Positions 17,786 through 26,592 are shown, counted from the stretch's first letter. The stretch: DNA of 64,000 nucleotides from Paenibacillus sp. 1001270B_150601_E10 (GCF_015558675.1 NZ_JADMOL010000004.1:389628-453627); one strand, 5' to 3'. Made by a program: numbers and translations. The notes: generated from the sequence alone by a model not told the origin.

Positions 17786-19900
17786 ATGCAGATTATAAAA
17801 AGAGATGGTCGAACAGCAGAATTCGATAATCAAAAGATTGTGAACGCCGTTAGCAAGGCGATGGTCGCAATCCGTATGGAGGACGATGGACAGCTTGCCC
17901 GTCATGTGGCAGATGCCGTCGAGCATAAGCTGCTTAAGCAGAAGGAAGCAACGGTTGAAGCGATTCAGGAGCTTGTGGAGCTTGAGCTGATGAAGTCGAA
18001 GAATAAGGAACTCGCGAAGGCTTATATTCGTTATCGCCATGAGCGGAATGAATTCAGACATAAGATTAACAGCATCGATAAGAAGATCAGCGAGCTTGTT
18101 CAAATGGACGAGACCGTGACGAACGAGAACGGCAACAAGGATGCGAATGTGTTCAACACGAAGCGGGATTTGCTTGCTGGTGTAGTCGCGAAGGATTATG
18201 CGCTTCGTAAAATGCTGCCCAAGCACATTGTGGATGCGCATGTGAGCGGAGATCTTCATTTTCATGACTTGGATTACTCGCCTTTCTTCTCCATGTACAA
18301 CTGTATGCTGATAGATTTTAAAGGCATGCTGGAGAATGGCTTTACCATTGGCAACGCGGATGTAGAGACGCCGAAGTCAATCTCTACTGCGACGGCACTC
18401 GTCTCGCAGATCGTGGCGAATGTGTCCTCGAACATCTATGGGGGGACATCCTTCAATCGTGCGGACGAGGTGCTGGAGCCTTATGCGGAGAAGTCGTATA
18501 TCAAGCATCTGACCGAGTCGAAGCTATGGATCGAGGATGATTCGAAGCAGGATGAATACGCCCGCAAGATGACCAAGAAAGAGATCTATGATTCCATGCA
18601 GGCATTGGAATATGAGATCAATACGCTATACAACTCGAATGGACAAACGCCATTTTTGACCATTAACTTCGGTCTTGGAACGTCTTGGTACTGCCGTGAG
18701 ATTCAGAAGAGCATGATGCAGATACGCATCGATGGACTTGGTCGCGGCAAGAAGACGGCGGTATTCCCTAAGCTGGTGTTCACGCTGAAGCGAGGCGTTA
18801 ACCTTGAGCCCCAGGATCCAAACTATGATATAAAGCAGTTGGCGCTCGAATGCGCAACGAAGCGCATGTACCCAGATATTTTGAGCTATGACAAGATTGT
18901 AGAGATCACAGGCGACTTTAAAGCACCTATGGGCTGCCGTTCTTTCCTGTCTTCCTACCAGGAGAATGGCGAATACATTACAGACGGACGCAACAATTTG
19001 GGCGTGGTGACGCTGAATCTGCCGCGTATCGCGATAGCATCTGGCGGAGATCAGGAGACGTTCTGGAAGCTTCTGCAGGATAAGCTCGAGCTCTCTCATG
19101 AGGCATTGGAGTACCGAATCTCGACACTCGAGAAGGCACATCCGCAGAATGCGCCGATTCTGTATCAGTATGGAGCAACCGGCAAACGTCTTGATGTCGA
19201 TGATCGAGTGATGGATATCTTCGAAAATGGTCGTGCGACCGTATCTTTAGGCTATATTGGCCTTCATGAAGTTGTAACGGTATTTTTCGGCAACGACTGG
19301 CAGCAGAATCCAGAGGCGAAGGCGTTCAGCATCCAAGTGCTGTCCACGATGAAGGATGCCGTGAATGCTTGGAAGGATGAATCCGGCTTTGCCTACGGGT
19401 TGTACGGTACGCCATCCGAATCCTTGACAGACCGCTTCTGTCGTCTCGATAAAGCGAAGTTTGGCTCGATTGAACATATTACGGATAAAGATTATTATAC
19501 GAACTCCTTCCATTACGATGTTCGGAAAAGTCCAGATCCATTTGAGAAAATTGATTTTGAGAAGGATTATCCGTTTTACTCGTCTGGCGGATTCATTCAT
19601 TATGTTGAATTCCCGTCACTGATCAACAATCCGAAGGGGCTTGAAGCAGTATGGGATTATGCTTATGACCGTGTTGGATATTTCGGAACCAATACGCCGA
19701 TTGACCGCTGCTATGAGTGCAGCTACGAAGGAGAGTTTGAATCGACGGAAATTGGTTTCCAATGCCCGAATTGCGGCAACAACAACCCTCAAACCTCTTC
19801 TTGCGTTAGACGACTATGCGGATATTTGGGTTCTGTCATTCAGCGTCCGGTGATCAAGGGGCGCCGCCTTGAAATTCAAAGCCGCAAGAAGCATATGTAA
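17786..19900 (+). CDS. nrdD: Anaerobic (class III) ribonucleoside-triphosphate reductase NrdD
   Basis: NrdD makes deoxyribonucleotides without oxygen, using a glycyl radical installed by NrdG. The 704-residue protein begins with an ATP-cone (IIKRDGRTAEFDNQKI to about residue 95), then the ten-stranded barrel with HDLDYSPFF, substrate-site segments such as MGCRSFLS, a C-terminal zinc site (CYECSYEGEF and CPNCGNN) and the glycyl-radical loop RRLCGYLG. The frame is open upstream to 17594, but the ATG at 17786, after GAGGGTG, begins exactly at the ATP-cone and gives normal length. nrdG follows 14 bases downstream. Anaerobic induction is expected; the leader at 17594-17785 may take part. Confidence 0.95.
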   Translation: MQIIKRDGRTAEFDNQKIVNAVSKAMVAIRMEDDGQLARHVADAVEHKLLKQKEATVEAIQELVELELMKSKNKELAKAYIRYRHERNEFRHKINSIDKKISELVQMDETVTNENGNKDANVFNTKRDLLAGVVAKDYALRKMLPKHIVDAHVSGDLHFHDLDYSPFFSMYNCMLIDFKGMLENGFTIGNADVETPKSISTATALVSQIVANVSSNIYGGTSFNRADEVLEPYAEKSYIKHLTESKLWIEDDSKQDEYARKMTKKEIYDSMQALEYEINTLYNSNGQTPFLTINFGLGTSWYCREIQKSMMQIRIDGLGRGKKTAVFPKLVFTLKRGVNLEPQDPNYDIKQLALECATKRMYPDILSYDKIVEITGDFKAPMGCRSFLSSYQENGEYITDGRNNLGVVTLNLPRIAIASGGDQETFWKLLQDKLELSHEALEYRISTLEKAHPQNAPILYQYGATGKRLDVDDRVMDIFENGRATVSLGYIGLHEVVTVFFGNDWQQNPEAKAFSIQVLSTMKDAVNAWKDESGFAYGLYGTPSESLTDRFCRLDKAKFGSIEHITDKDYYTNSFHYDVRKSPDPFEKIDFEKDYPFYSSGGFIHYVEFPSLINNPKGLEAVWDYAYDRVGYFGTNTPIDRCYECSYEGEFESTEIGFQCPNCGNNNPQTSSCVRRLCGYLGSVIQRPVIKGRRLEIQSRKKHM

Positions 19901-19914
19901 GCGGGGCTTTTAAG

Positions 19915-20418
19915 ATGCATGTTGCGGATTATAAGAAGTTTGACCTGTTAAATGGGATCGGGATGCGATGCAGCCTGTTTGTGAGCGGTTGTCCTCATCA
20001 CTGCAAGGGCTGCTTTAACGCTCCTGCCTGGAATTACAATTATGGCAGTGTGTATACGAAGGAGCTTGAGGATCAGATCATTCAGGATCTGAATGCACCG
20101 GATATTCGAATGAGCGGATTGTCCCTGCTCGGTGGCGAGCCCTTCGCCAATGTGGAGGGGCTTCTTCCTCTGTTGGACCGTGTGAAGCGGGAATGCAAGG
20201 ACAAAGACGTCTGGTGCTGGACAGGCTATACCTTCGATGAAATTATGGCTTGTGAGACCAAACGGTCCATGATCGGCTATATCGATGTGTTAATCGATGG
20301 CAAGTTTGTCTTGGAAGAGCGTGACCTTACGCTGCGGTTTCGTGGCTCGCGCAATCAGCGTATTTTGGATGTGCAAAAGAGCCTTGCAGTGGGAGAAGCG
20401 ATGGTTTGGGAAGGGTAA
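19915..20418 (+). CDS. nrdG: Anaerobic ribonucleotide reductase activating enzyme NrdG
   Basis: A 167-residue radical-SAM protein that generates the glycyl radical on NrdD. The cluster motif is in SGCPHHCKGCFN (CxxxCxxC), preceded by NGIGMRCSLFVSG; SLLGGEPF is the SAM-binding GGE motif, and VWCWTGYTFDEI is typical of NrdG. It starts 14 bases after nrdD, with a GGGG ribosome site at the junction, so the two genes are translated from one message. A strong terminator follows. Confidence 0.95.
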   Translation: MHVADYKKFDLLNGIGMRCSLFVSGCPHHCKGCFNAPAWNYNYGSVYTKELEDQIIQDLNAPDIRMSGLSLLGGEPFANVEGLLPLLDRVKRECKDKDVWCWTGYTFDEIMACETKRSMIGYIDVLIDGKFVLEERDLTLRFRGSRNQRILDVQKSLAVGEAMVWEG

Positions 20419-20444
20419 ATAAAAATATTAATATGATACTGCAA

Positions 20445-20488
20445 GCCGAAGACGCTGTTGACAATAACAACGGTGTCTTCGGTTTTTT
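20445..20488 (+). terminator. Terminator of the nrdDG operon
   Basis: CCGAAGAC (20445-20452) pairs with GTCTTCGG (20475-20482), with an inner GTTG/CAAC stem, then seven T. Confidence 0.92.
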
Positions 20489-20661
20489 TATTTCTGGAAA
20501 GGCATCCAAAAAAATAGCGCGGGGCGGATCTGTTTTATAAGTAGTTATGATTCAACAAATGTTCACTAAATAATTAATTCATTCCATTGAATTCATCGTG
20601 AAACGCTATACGGCTTCATGCTGCTGAGGGGGACGGGTCACGAACAACAAGGATTGGAAGA

Positions 20662-20690
20662 TTGAGGTATAGGGCAGGCTGTGCTATGAT
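20662..20690 (+). promoter_or_regulatory. Sigma-A promoter of an antisense antitoxin RNA
   Basis: TTGAGG (20662-20667), exactly 17 bases, TATGAT (20685-20690). No coding frame lies downstream on this strand before the terminator, which is what an antisense RNA gene requires. Confidence 0.8.
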
Positions 20691-20696
20691 AAGAAT

Positions 20697-20817
20697 AATA
20701 AAGGGACTCGTGCTGGTAACACGAATCCCCACAACTGCCGCTTCAAAGGCGGTGGCTATACGGAAGGTACTCAAGAATGAGCCGTTATCCTAGGTCAAGG
20801 GCGGCTCATTTCCTTTT
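20697..20817 (+). ncRNA. Antisense RNA antitoxin (RatA-type) of a type I system
   Basis: Predicted RNA of about 120 bases starting seven bases after the TATGAT box and ending in a hairpin (ATGAGCCG at about 20777-20784 with CGGCTCAT at 20802-20809) followed by TTCCTTTT. It overlaps the 3' end of the minus-strand toxin gene, so the two transcripts would pair at their 3' ends, as in the txpA/ratA system of Bacillus subtilis. Internal hairpins (CTCGTG/CACGAA; GCCGCTT/AAGGCGGT) support a structured RNA. Ends are inferred. Confidence 0.72.
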
Positions 20818-20889
20818 ATGGAAGGACAGAATCAAGACGACAAATGTCCCGAAGGAAAGCATCAGTGTTAACGCCTCGTATACTGTCAT
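20806..20889 (-). CDS. Holin-like type I toxin, 27 residues
   Basis: Read directly from the minus strand: ATG at 20889 after a strong AAAGGAGG site, stop at 20808-20806. The peptide starts MTVYEALTLMLSFG and continues as one membrane helix ending in HKRK, a near-textbook member of the putative holin-like toxin family (TxpA/BsrG relatives). Such peptides insert into the membrane when overproduced. The antisense RNA from 20697 overlaps the stop-codon end and should block or degrade the message. The transcript starts near 20945, from the -10 at 20952-20957. Confidence 0.9.
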   Translation of the reverse strand: MTVYEALTLMLSFGTFVVLILSFHKRK

Positions 20890-20951
20890 GCTATCACCTC
20901 CTTTCGGAGATCATAGCAACCGCCCTTGAAAGCCGATTCAGTTGTGTTACT

Positions 20952-20957
20952 ATCATA
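20952..20957 (-). promoter_or_regulatory. Extended -10 promoter element of the toxin gene
   Basis: On the minus strand TGGTATGAT provides a TGn extended -10 with TATGAT; a TGTTTA at 16 bases is a weak -35. About 60 bases of leader precede the toxin ATG. Confidence 0.6.
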
Positions 20958-21362
20958 CCATAATTTGCTAGAGTAAACACCGTAGAAGATTTACGTTTGA
21001 AAACCATTCCAATATCGCCTTTGGCCATATAGTTGCTAAGGGTTCATGGAAGAGAGAAGGGGGATCCCCTTCTTTTCTTGTTTTAATGATGAAATGACCG
21101 CCTCTAACTCCTCTAACTGCCATCGCCTTCCCGGCAACCCGCACCATTTCCCTGATTAGAATCAAGACCAACCGCTTTGGCCGTATAAATTAGCGTGCAA
21201 CGGTCATATGTTCGCTCATATGTCCGTCCTCTACCGCTTGCCCAACTACCCCGGCAGCGGCTTTTTTTGCTGCATCTGAGCATGCATGCCCTTGCTGCTT
21301 CATGGACCTTAAACCATTCATGCCTGACCTGATAATTCATAAGAATCTTTTTTAATCTTAGG
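20958..21362. other. Intergenic region, no confident gene
   Basis: About 400 bases between the toxin promoter and the SPFH operon promoter. A minus-strand frame of 43 codons (21321 down to 21190, Ala/Lys-rich) is open but lacks a good ribosome site. No repeat or structured RNA was recognised. Confidence 0.4.
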
Positions 21363-21391
21363 TTTACAATATTAGTAAAAAGTGATATCAT
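21363..21391 (+). promoter_or_regulatory. Sigma-A promoter of the SPFH operon
   Basis: TTTACA (21363-21368), 17-base spacer, TATCAT (21386-21391), placing transcription start about 28 bases before the ATG at 21426. Confidence 0.78.
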
Positions 21392-21425
21392 AAAAATATC
21401 AAAACAATATAAAGGAGTGGGGTAA

Positions 21426-22280
21426 ATGTTTAAAGAGAAGGAGTGTTCCCGAATTAATGGTTTTCTAGGGCTGTTGCTGATCGTTATCTTGACAGCGGGC
21501 GGTGTGTTAGCCATTTTAGTCCAACAGACGATTCCTGTTATCATCGGTGCTTTTTTAATTGCGGTAGCAGTGCTTTTATTAACAGGGTTAACGGTGGTGC
21601 AGCCGAATCAAGCGAATGTGATCACTTTCTTTGGTAAGTATTTAGGCGTTATTCGCGAGAGTGGCTTCTATATGACGGTTCCATGGTCTGCTCGTAAGAA
21701 AGTATCGCTTCGCGTCCGCAACTTCAACAGTGCGAAGCTGAAGGTTAATGATGTCGACGGCAACCCAATCGAGATCGCAGCTGTGGTCGTGTTCTCCGTA
21801 GTTGATTCCGCAAAGGCGTTGTTCGAAGTAGATGAGTACGAAACTTTCGTCGAAATTCAAAGCGAGACCGCACTTCGCCATGTGGCAAGCAAGTATCCGT
21901 ATGACGGTGCGGAAGGAGCAGGCTTCTCTCTTCGCAGCAATGCAGAGGAGATCGCGATGGAGCTTAGCGATGAGCTTCAGAATCGCCTTGGCGTAGCGGG
22001 TGTGCAGGTTATCGAGTCCCGATTGACTCACCTTGCGTACTCTACAGAAATTGCAAGTGCGATGCTTCAGCGTCAGCAGGCTACAGCGATCATTTCTGCG
22101 CGAGAGAAGATCGTGGAAGGTGCCGTATCCATGGTACAGCTTGCTATTCAGCGCTTAGAGGCTGAAGGTGCTGTTGAATTGGATGAAGAACGCAAGGCTG
22201 CTATGATTAATAACCTGCTAGTTGCTGTCGTGTCAGACCGCTCTGCCCAGCCGGTCATTAACACGAGCACTCTATACTAA
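21426..22280 (+). CDS. SPFH/Band 7 domain membrane protein
   Basis: A 284-residue stomatin/prohibitin-type protein. Residues about 11-56 form two membrane helices, followed by the SPFH domain opening with GLTVVQPNQANVITFFGKYL and continuing through FNSAKLKVNDVDGNPIEIAA to about residue 210, then a helical tail with AMLQRQQATAIISAREKIVEGA. SPFH proteins form large ring- or cage-like assemblies at membranes and recruit partners. The ATG follows AAAGGAG and a clear promoter. Two genes follow at 18- and 3-base spacing, so it heads a three-gene operon with a ribbon-helix-helix protein and a 200-residue unknown. Confidence 0.9.
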   Translation: MFKEKECSRINGFLGLLLIVILTAGGVLAILVQQTIPVIIGAFLIAVAVLLLTGLTVVQPNQANVITFFGKYLGVIRESGFYMTVPWSARKKVSLRVRNFNSAKLKVNDVDGNPIEIAAVVVFSVVDSAKALFEVDEYETFVEIQSETALRHVASKYPYDGAEGAGFSLRSNAEEIAMELSDELQNRLGVAGVQVIESRLTHLAYSTEIASAMLQRQQATAIISAREKIVEGAVSMVQLAIQRLEAEGAVELDEERKAAMINNLLVAVVSDRSAQPVINTSTLY

Positions 22281-22298
22281 TGGGAGTCTCCATTCACG

Positions 22299-22484
22299 AT
22301 GGCAGGTAAAAAGAAGAGCTTCCCTCTGCGCCTTGACCCGATGTTGTATGAGGCTTTGGAGCGCTGGGCAGCGGACGAATTCCGAAGCGTGAATGGTCAT
22401 ATTGAATTTTTGCTCCGGGAAGCTCTGCGAGATGCAGGGCGACTCCCTTCACCGAAGTCTAGGGACAGCAGGAAGGAGGAGTAA
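22299..22484 (+). CDS. Arc-like ribbon-helix-helix protein, 61 residues
   Basis: A short protein with the sequence pattern of the Arc/MetJ fold: strand KSFPLRLDP, helix MLYEALERWAADEF, then RSVNGHIEFLLREALRDAG. The alternating strand residues and N-G turn are those of DNA-binding RHH dimers. Spacing after the SPFH gene is 18 bases, with a GGGAG site, and the next gene starts three bases after its stop. SPFH plus Arc-like pairs recur in many bacteria, from my memory of genome annotation; the link is not explained. It could be a regulator of the operon, or use the fold for protein contacts at the SPFH complex. Confidence 0.85.
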   Translation: MAGKKKSFPLRLDPMLYEALERWAADEFRSVNGHIEFLLREALRDAGRLPSPKSRDSRKEE

Positions 22485-22487
22485 TCG

Positions 22488-23090
22488 ATGTCATCATCCA
22501 CAGCATCGAAGCGTTGGGAGCCGAAGAGCACGCGATTGCTTCGCCAGTATGCACATGAGGCGGGAGGAACCTTTCATTCCGCCTCCTTAAAAGGATTTAA
22601 ATACACTCCCCAAGCTGCTAAGGTTAATCTTAGCCATGGGAGAGGGGAGCTTAAAGTTAGAGTCGTAGACTCGGGCGATCATGGTTCAAGCGGTAGTCAG
22701 GAATACGTCGTGGTCACCTATGACTTTCGACCAAGACGAAAGCTGAAGTTTTACCTTGTCTCCAAGAAACAGCTAGCGCTGCATGCGTTTGATCGTGACT
22801 ACCGTGAAACGACGATGCCCAATCATCTGCTCGCGAAGGTGTTCAAGGCTGGAGCCAGCCATCCAAGCATTCTGCGAGCCATCCTGAAGTACGAACCGTT
22901 TGCAGATGATCTGCTCGTGCACCCGTTCTCGGATATTCGTTTAAAGATTAAAGGGAACATGGCGACGCTTACGTATAAAGAATCCGCGAAAAAGCCGGAT
23001 GTTGAGATGATTCAAGATAAGGTCGACGTTGTGAAACACCTAATAGAGGCACTGTATGAACAAAGCGTCGTATACGAGGGAACCCATTAG
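22488..23090 (+). CDS. Hypothetical protein, third gene of the SPFH operon
   Basis: A 200-residue cytosolic protein that I do not recognise. The AAGGAGGAG site lies inside the end of the preceding gene, so translation is probably coupled. There is no signal peptide, membrane helix or cysteine. Segments such as VKVNLSHGRGEL-like basic stretches, EYVVVTYDFRPRRKLKFYLVSKK and IRLKIKGNMATLTYKES look like antiparallel beta strands with conserved aromatic and basic residues, and the C-terminus is helical. Its fixed place after SPFH and RHH genes suggests that it acts with them. Confidence 0.8.
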   Translation: MSSSTASKRWEPKSTRLLRQYAHEAGGTFHSASLKGFKYTPQAAKVNLSHGRGELKVRVVDSGDHGSSGSQEYVVVTYDFRPRRKLKFYLVSKKQLALHAFDRDYRETTMPNHLLAKVFKAGASHPSILRAILKYEPFADDLLVHPFSDIRLKIKGNMATLTYKESAKKPDVEMIQDKVDVVKHLIEALYEQSVVYEGTH

Positions 23091-23114
23091 TACGTGGGAA
23101 TGAGCCGAAGTCAA

Positions 23115-23149
23115 AGAAGAGGCATTGCAAACAGCAACCGCCTCTTCTT
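23115..23149. terminator. Hairpin between convergent genes, probable bidirectional terminator
   Basis: AAGAAGAGGC pairs with GCCTCTTCTT (perfect ten bases, 16-base loop). It separates the SPFH operon end (23090) from the minus-strand gene end (23160). Confidence 0.7.
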
Positions 23150-23159
23150 AAAAAACTTA

Positions 23160-23807
23160 TTATTTGAACTTGTCAGGGAACTGTTTGATAATGCCCTGAG
23201 TCAAAATATCCGCGAACATAATCATGTGGTCTTCCCCTTTATCAGAGGCAAGGATTTCTGCTTTCCAGTCTTTTTTCAGTCGAGCCGTAACTTGTTCGGT
23301 GATGAATGTTAAGTGAGCATGCAGCATATCCTGAAGTTCTTTTTGCGACCAATTTGGATTGGCGCTGCTTAGGAACTTGGCGATATCATCCGCATTGCGG
23401 AACCATTCTTTGTTGTACTTATCAAGATCAGCTTGATTGCCGCTCTTTGCCGCATCCACTACTTTGCCAGCAAGAAGGATATGCTCTCTTAGCAATTCAG
23501 CTAGCTGATTGCCTGCTGCCTCGCCGTAATAAGGTTTGATGGCATTCCCGATATCCTGTTGGTTACGCAGCAGTCTTTCTAAGACATCCTGCTGATCTTC
23601 TAATCCAGCAATAGCACTAACGATATAGTTATGGGTCCAGATCGTATGATCTATCCATAACTTGCGAAGGTCGTCATGAAGCTTAACCATAGCCGGACTA
23701 ATGGCATTTGCGGAGTGGGTTTCTTTGGCGGCGGCTTGTGTACTTACTGGCATAACGCCAACGATTAGAAACGTAAACATTAATAGGGACAGCATCCCTT
23801 TTTTCAT
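23160..23807 (-). CDS. Secreted helical protein, 215 residues, function unknown
   Basis: An N-terminal signal peptide (MKKGMLSLLMFTFLIVGVMP, cleavage near TQAAA) precedes an almost wholly helical mature protein. Conserved-looking landmarks are LWIDHTIWTHNYI, RLLRNQQDIGNAI, PYYGEAAGNQLAELLREHI and, in the second half, HAHLTFITEQ and WKAEILASDKGEDHMIMFADI. The repeated His/Asp pairs in helices suggest a four-helix bundle, possibly metal-binding. I recall similar proteins in environmental bacteria under unreliable names; no function should be taken from those. The ATG has GAGG upstream; transcription ends at the shared hairpin at 23115-23149. Confidence 0.8.
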   Translation of the reverse strand: MKKGMLSLLMFTFLIVGVMPVSTQAAAKETHSANAISPAMVKLHDDLRKLWIDHTIWTHNYIVSAIAGLEDQQDVLERLLRNQQDIGNAIKPYYGEAAGNQLAELLREHILLAGKVVDAAKSGNQADLDKYNKEWFRNADDIAKFLSSANPNWSQKELQDMLHAHLTFITEQVTARLKKDWKAEILASDKGEDHMIMFADILTQGIIKQFPDKFK

Positions 23808-24119
23808 GAATTTCAGCTCCTCTGAAATGGTAGTGAAATAGCCCGTTTTATTATGGGCAGAGGCCTAGCTATTTTATTCCACAAAGGTGATAGCGAAGTA
23901 GCTATTGAAGAAATTCGTTCGAAGTTGATGTTTCATCAATGAACGAAACGTGTATTGGTTATTAGTGCATACTTCACGGAACCTTTGACCGGTTCATTTG
24001 CAGAGTGATAATGCGCATGATAAACTTTTTATTAGAAGGCCGAATTATGCTGTAGCAAAATGTATTTTGTATCAGGTTTCCTATATTATCGTTTGGTACG
24101 AAAAGGAGAGACGAATAGA

Positions 24120-25850
24120 ATGAGACCACAGCATTGGAGCTTTGTATTGGCAATGAGTTTATTTGTGGGAGCGCTGTCACCGGCGCTAGTCGCCCAAGCG
24201 TCTGATGATAGATTGAAGCTCTCGCAACCAAGTGTGTCAACATCGGCATCAAATGCCGAACAAGGATATATTCCGCTGCGACAAGCGGCAGAATCGATTG
24301 GAGCTTACGTAGAGTGGGATGTGATGACCCAATCGGTTAAAGTTACCTATGGCGATCGTGTATGGAAGCTAACGAAGAAGCAATTAGAATCGCAATTGAA
24401 TGATTCCACTTATACCCTTCATCAACCGATCACGATGATCAACTTTCAGGATCGACCTGTGCTTGCGGTAACGTGGAAGGATCTATCTGAAGCCCTTGAA
24501 GTAAGCGGGGAATGGAGGGGCGATAGGATTATAGCAGATGCAAAAGACTATAAGACGATGGCAGGGCAATTTACCTATGCGCTTCGTAAAGCCATGTTAA
24601 AGACGCCTGTCCCAACTGAGAATTGGGAAATGTTATCCGCTTCGTTCACACCTGAATTGCAGAAGGCTCTCCCTCAAACGTCAATAACTCCGCTTGTTGA
24701 ACAACTCCGGTCACTCTTTGGTGTGCCTTCCCGTCTTGCTTCAGTGGAAGTGAAGGATGTGGGCACGTCGGTGCATGTAAATGCCCTTATCAAGACGACA
24801 AAAGAGGGCTTTATGCAAGCTGAGCTTCGCGTGAAGGACGGACAGATCGCAGACATCTATTTCCCAGTCGTCGCGAGCGCGGGATATCAAGCGCCTTCCT
24901 ATGATAAGGCGGATCAATATAAAGAAGAAGCGATTGTTATTGGCGAGGGACAATTTGCACTCCCTGGAACGCTCACGATCCCGACTAAGGGAGAGGGACC
25001 TTTCCCAGTCGTTGTGCTTGTTCATGGATCAGGACAGAATGACCGCGACGAGTCGATTGGCGCAGGCAAGCCATTCCGTGATCTAGCGGTAGGCCTGGCG
25101 CAGGAAGGTGTGGCAACGATTCGCTACGAGAAGATTACACGTGAGTATCCGTTTACATCGTCAAGCAATCCAAAGTTTACGGTTAATGAAGAAACCACCT
25201 ATGATGCGATTAAAGCACTGCAATGGGCGAAGCAAGATAAGCGAATTGATGCGAAGCAGTTGTACGTGCTTGGACACAGCCAAGGAGGCATGCTCGTTCC
25301 TCGCATTATTGAGCAGGACAAAGCAGGGCTTATTAAGGGAGCAATTGTAGCAGCAGCACCTGCTGGACCGCTTGAGGATCTGATGCTGAAGCAGATGGAA
25401 GCACAGCTTGAAAGAGGCAAGCAGGCGAACCTGCCAGAAGCAACTATTGCTCAGCTTGAAGCGCAGGTGACACAAATGAAGCAGATGCTCACCTTGATTA
25501 AAAATAAAGAGGTCAGCATCGACAATCTGCCTGCCGATTATCCGCTGCCTAACGCGGCATGGTGGATGGACTTCCGCAATTATTATGGCGGCGAAGTGGC
25601 GAAGGATCAGAAGACACCGCTCTTCGTTATTCAAGGCAGCAATGACGTGCAGGTAGGTAAAGAGAATCTGGATGGCTGGAAAGAGGCTTTGGCTAACCGT
25701 ACGAATGTAGATTATAAGCTGTACGATAAGCTGAACCATCTCTTTATCGCTTCTGAGAAGCCATCGACTGGAGAAGAATATTATGTTCCAGGCAATGTAC
25801 CGCTTGAAGTCGTGAAGGATATTGCGGCATGGGTGGGCAAGACGAAATAA
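24120..25850 (+). CDS. Secreted alpha/beta hydrolase with N-terminal copper-amine-oxidase-like stalk domain
   Basis: A 576-residue exported esterase or peptidase-like hydrolase. Signal peptide 1-28 (ends LVAQA), then a domain like the N-terminal stalk of copper amine oxidases (GYIPLRQAAESIGAYVEWD), a DUF3887-like region (about 125-260), and an alpha/beta hydrolase domain. The oxyanion segment is VVVLVHGSGQNDRDES; the nucleophile serine is in LGHSQGGM; the acid is in IQGSNDVQV and the histidine in LNHLF. The frame is open to 24060, but the ATG at 24120 has AAAGGAGAG and begins with the signal peptide. Substrate unknown; domain layout matches secreted Paenibacillus hydrolases. Confidence 0.9.
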   Translation: MRPQHWSFVLAMSLFVGALSPALVAQASDDRLKLSQPSVSTSASNAEQGYIPLRQAAESIGAYVEWDVMTQSVKVTYGDRVWKLTKKQLESQLNDSTYTLHQPITMINFQDRPVLAVTWKDLSEALEVSGEWRGDRIIADAKDYKTMAGQFTYALRKAMLKTPVPTENWEMLSASFTPELQKALPQTSITPLVEQLRSLFGVPSRLASVEVKDVGTSVHVNALIKTTKEGFMQAELRVKDGQIADIYFPVVASAGYQAPSYDKADQYKEEAIVIGEGQFALPGTLTIPTKGEGPFPVVVLVHGSGQNDRDESIGAGKPFRDLAVGLAQEGVATIRYEKITREYPFTSSSNPKFTVNEETTYDAIKALQWAKQDKRIDAKQLYVLGHSQGGMLVPRIIEQDKAGLIKGAIVAAAPAGPLEDLMLKQMEAQLERGKQANLPEATIAQLEAQVTQMKQMLTLIKNKEVSIDNLPADYPLPNAAWWMDFRNYYGGEVAKDQKTPLFVIQGSNDVQVGKENLDGWKEALANRTNVDYKLYDKLNHLFIASEKPSTGEEYYVPGNVPLEVVKDIAAWVGKTK

Positions 25851-25910
25851 CGGTTAAGTCCATAGTCGTGCCTATTCGGAATGTTGGGTAGGTAATAAGA
25901 CAACATAAAC

Positions 25911-25950
25911 AGGAAGGGGTGGCTTCTTTAGAAGCGCCCCTTCCTTTGTT
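25911..25950 (+). terminator. Strong terminator after the secreted hydrolase
   Basis: AGGAAGGGG..GGCTTCT pairs with AGAAGC..CCCCTTCCT, then TTTGTTG. Confidence 0.88.
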
Positions 25951-26100
25951 GATCGAAGCTGGAATGATCCGTATATGAGGAATAGAATTGAATTTTTTTC
26001 ATATTTTCATATAAAATGGCTGCAACTAAATATCCTTTCAATGTGTTGTTTGGTATAGAACGTATAACAACATTACATATCGAAGGTGAGGTCTTCTATC

Positions 26101-26592
26101 ATGAAGAAAAAAAGTAACGTAAAATTTTTGCTGCTTGCTGCTGTTACCCTGTTTGTGCTCGTATTCCAACCTACGCAAACCCTTGCATCAGGAAGTACCT
26201 TCTTGAATCAAATTCCACCATCGCCGTTCTCATCGTCTATCATTGCTCCTCTTGGCTTCTTTGATCCTAGCAATCAATATCTTGAACAGGGTGAAACCAA
26301 AATTATAGACAATGGGGATCAAACGGTTACGATTGAAATGAGCACGACGTCCTACTCCCAAGTAGCTTCGATAGGCGCAACAGTGACACTCCAGATGTGG
26401 ACAGGCGGTGTTTGGGCGGATGTCGGAACGAGCACAACCAAAAGCAAGTCAAATGATTGGTACTTTAAGGACAAGGTGACGAAGGTCGTATCTAGAGGCT
26501 ATTATTTCCGAGTCAAGTCTACGCATTGGATTAATACAGGAAGTGTATATGAGCAAGGCGTTATGGTTTCAAATTCCATCTTAATTAAATAA
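26101..26592 (+). CDS. Secreted DUF6147-like protein
   Basis: A 163-residue exported protein. The ATG at 26101 follows AAGGTGAGG; an in-frame GTG at 26086 overlaps that site and is rejected. Signal peptide 1-30 (ends TLASG). The mature part is beta-rich, with VTLQMWTGGVWADVGTSTT and SRGYYFRVKSTHW, the pattern I associate with DUF6147 (from memory). No catalytic motif is visible. It stands alone between the hydrolase and the convergent sigma / anti-sigma operon. Confidence 0.75.
   Translation: MKKKSNVKFLLLAAVTLFVLVFQPTQTLASGSTFLNQIPPSPFSSSIIAPLGFFDPSNQYLEQGETKIIDNGDQTVTIEMSTTSYSQVASIGATVTLQMWTGGVWADVGTSTTKSKSNDWYFKDKVTKVVSRGYYFRVKSTHWINTGSVYEQGVMVSNSILIK

Noticed and set aside
17540..17786. 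Cobalamin riboswitch before nrdD
   Set aside because: An isolated GCCACT is present, but the B12 box and the rest of the conserved core are missing.
21190..21321. Minus-strand frame of 43 codons, Ala/Lys-rich
   Set aside because: No good ribosome site or promoter; an alternative frame in the same place is equally open.
24741..25025. Frame with Arg/Ser/Glu repeats opposite the secreted hydrolase
   Set aside because: Shadow of the hydrolase gene without start signals.
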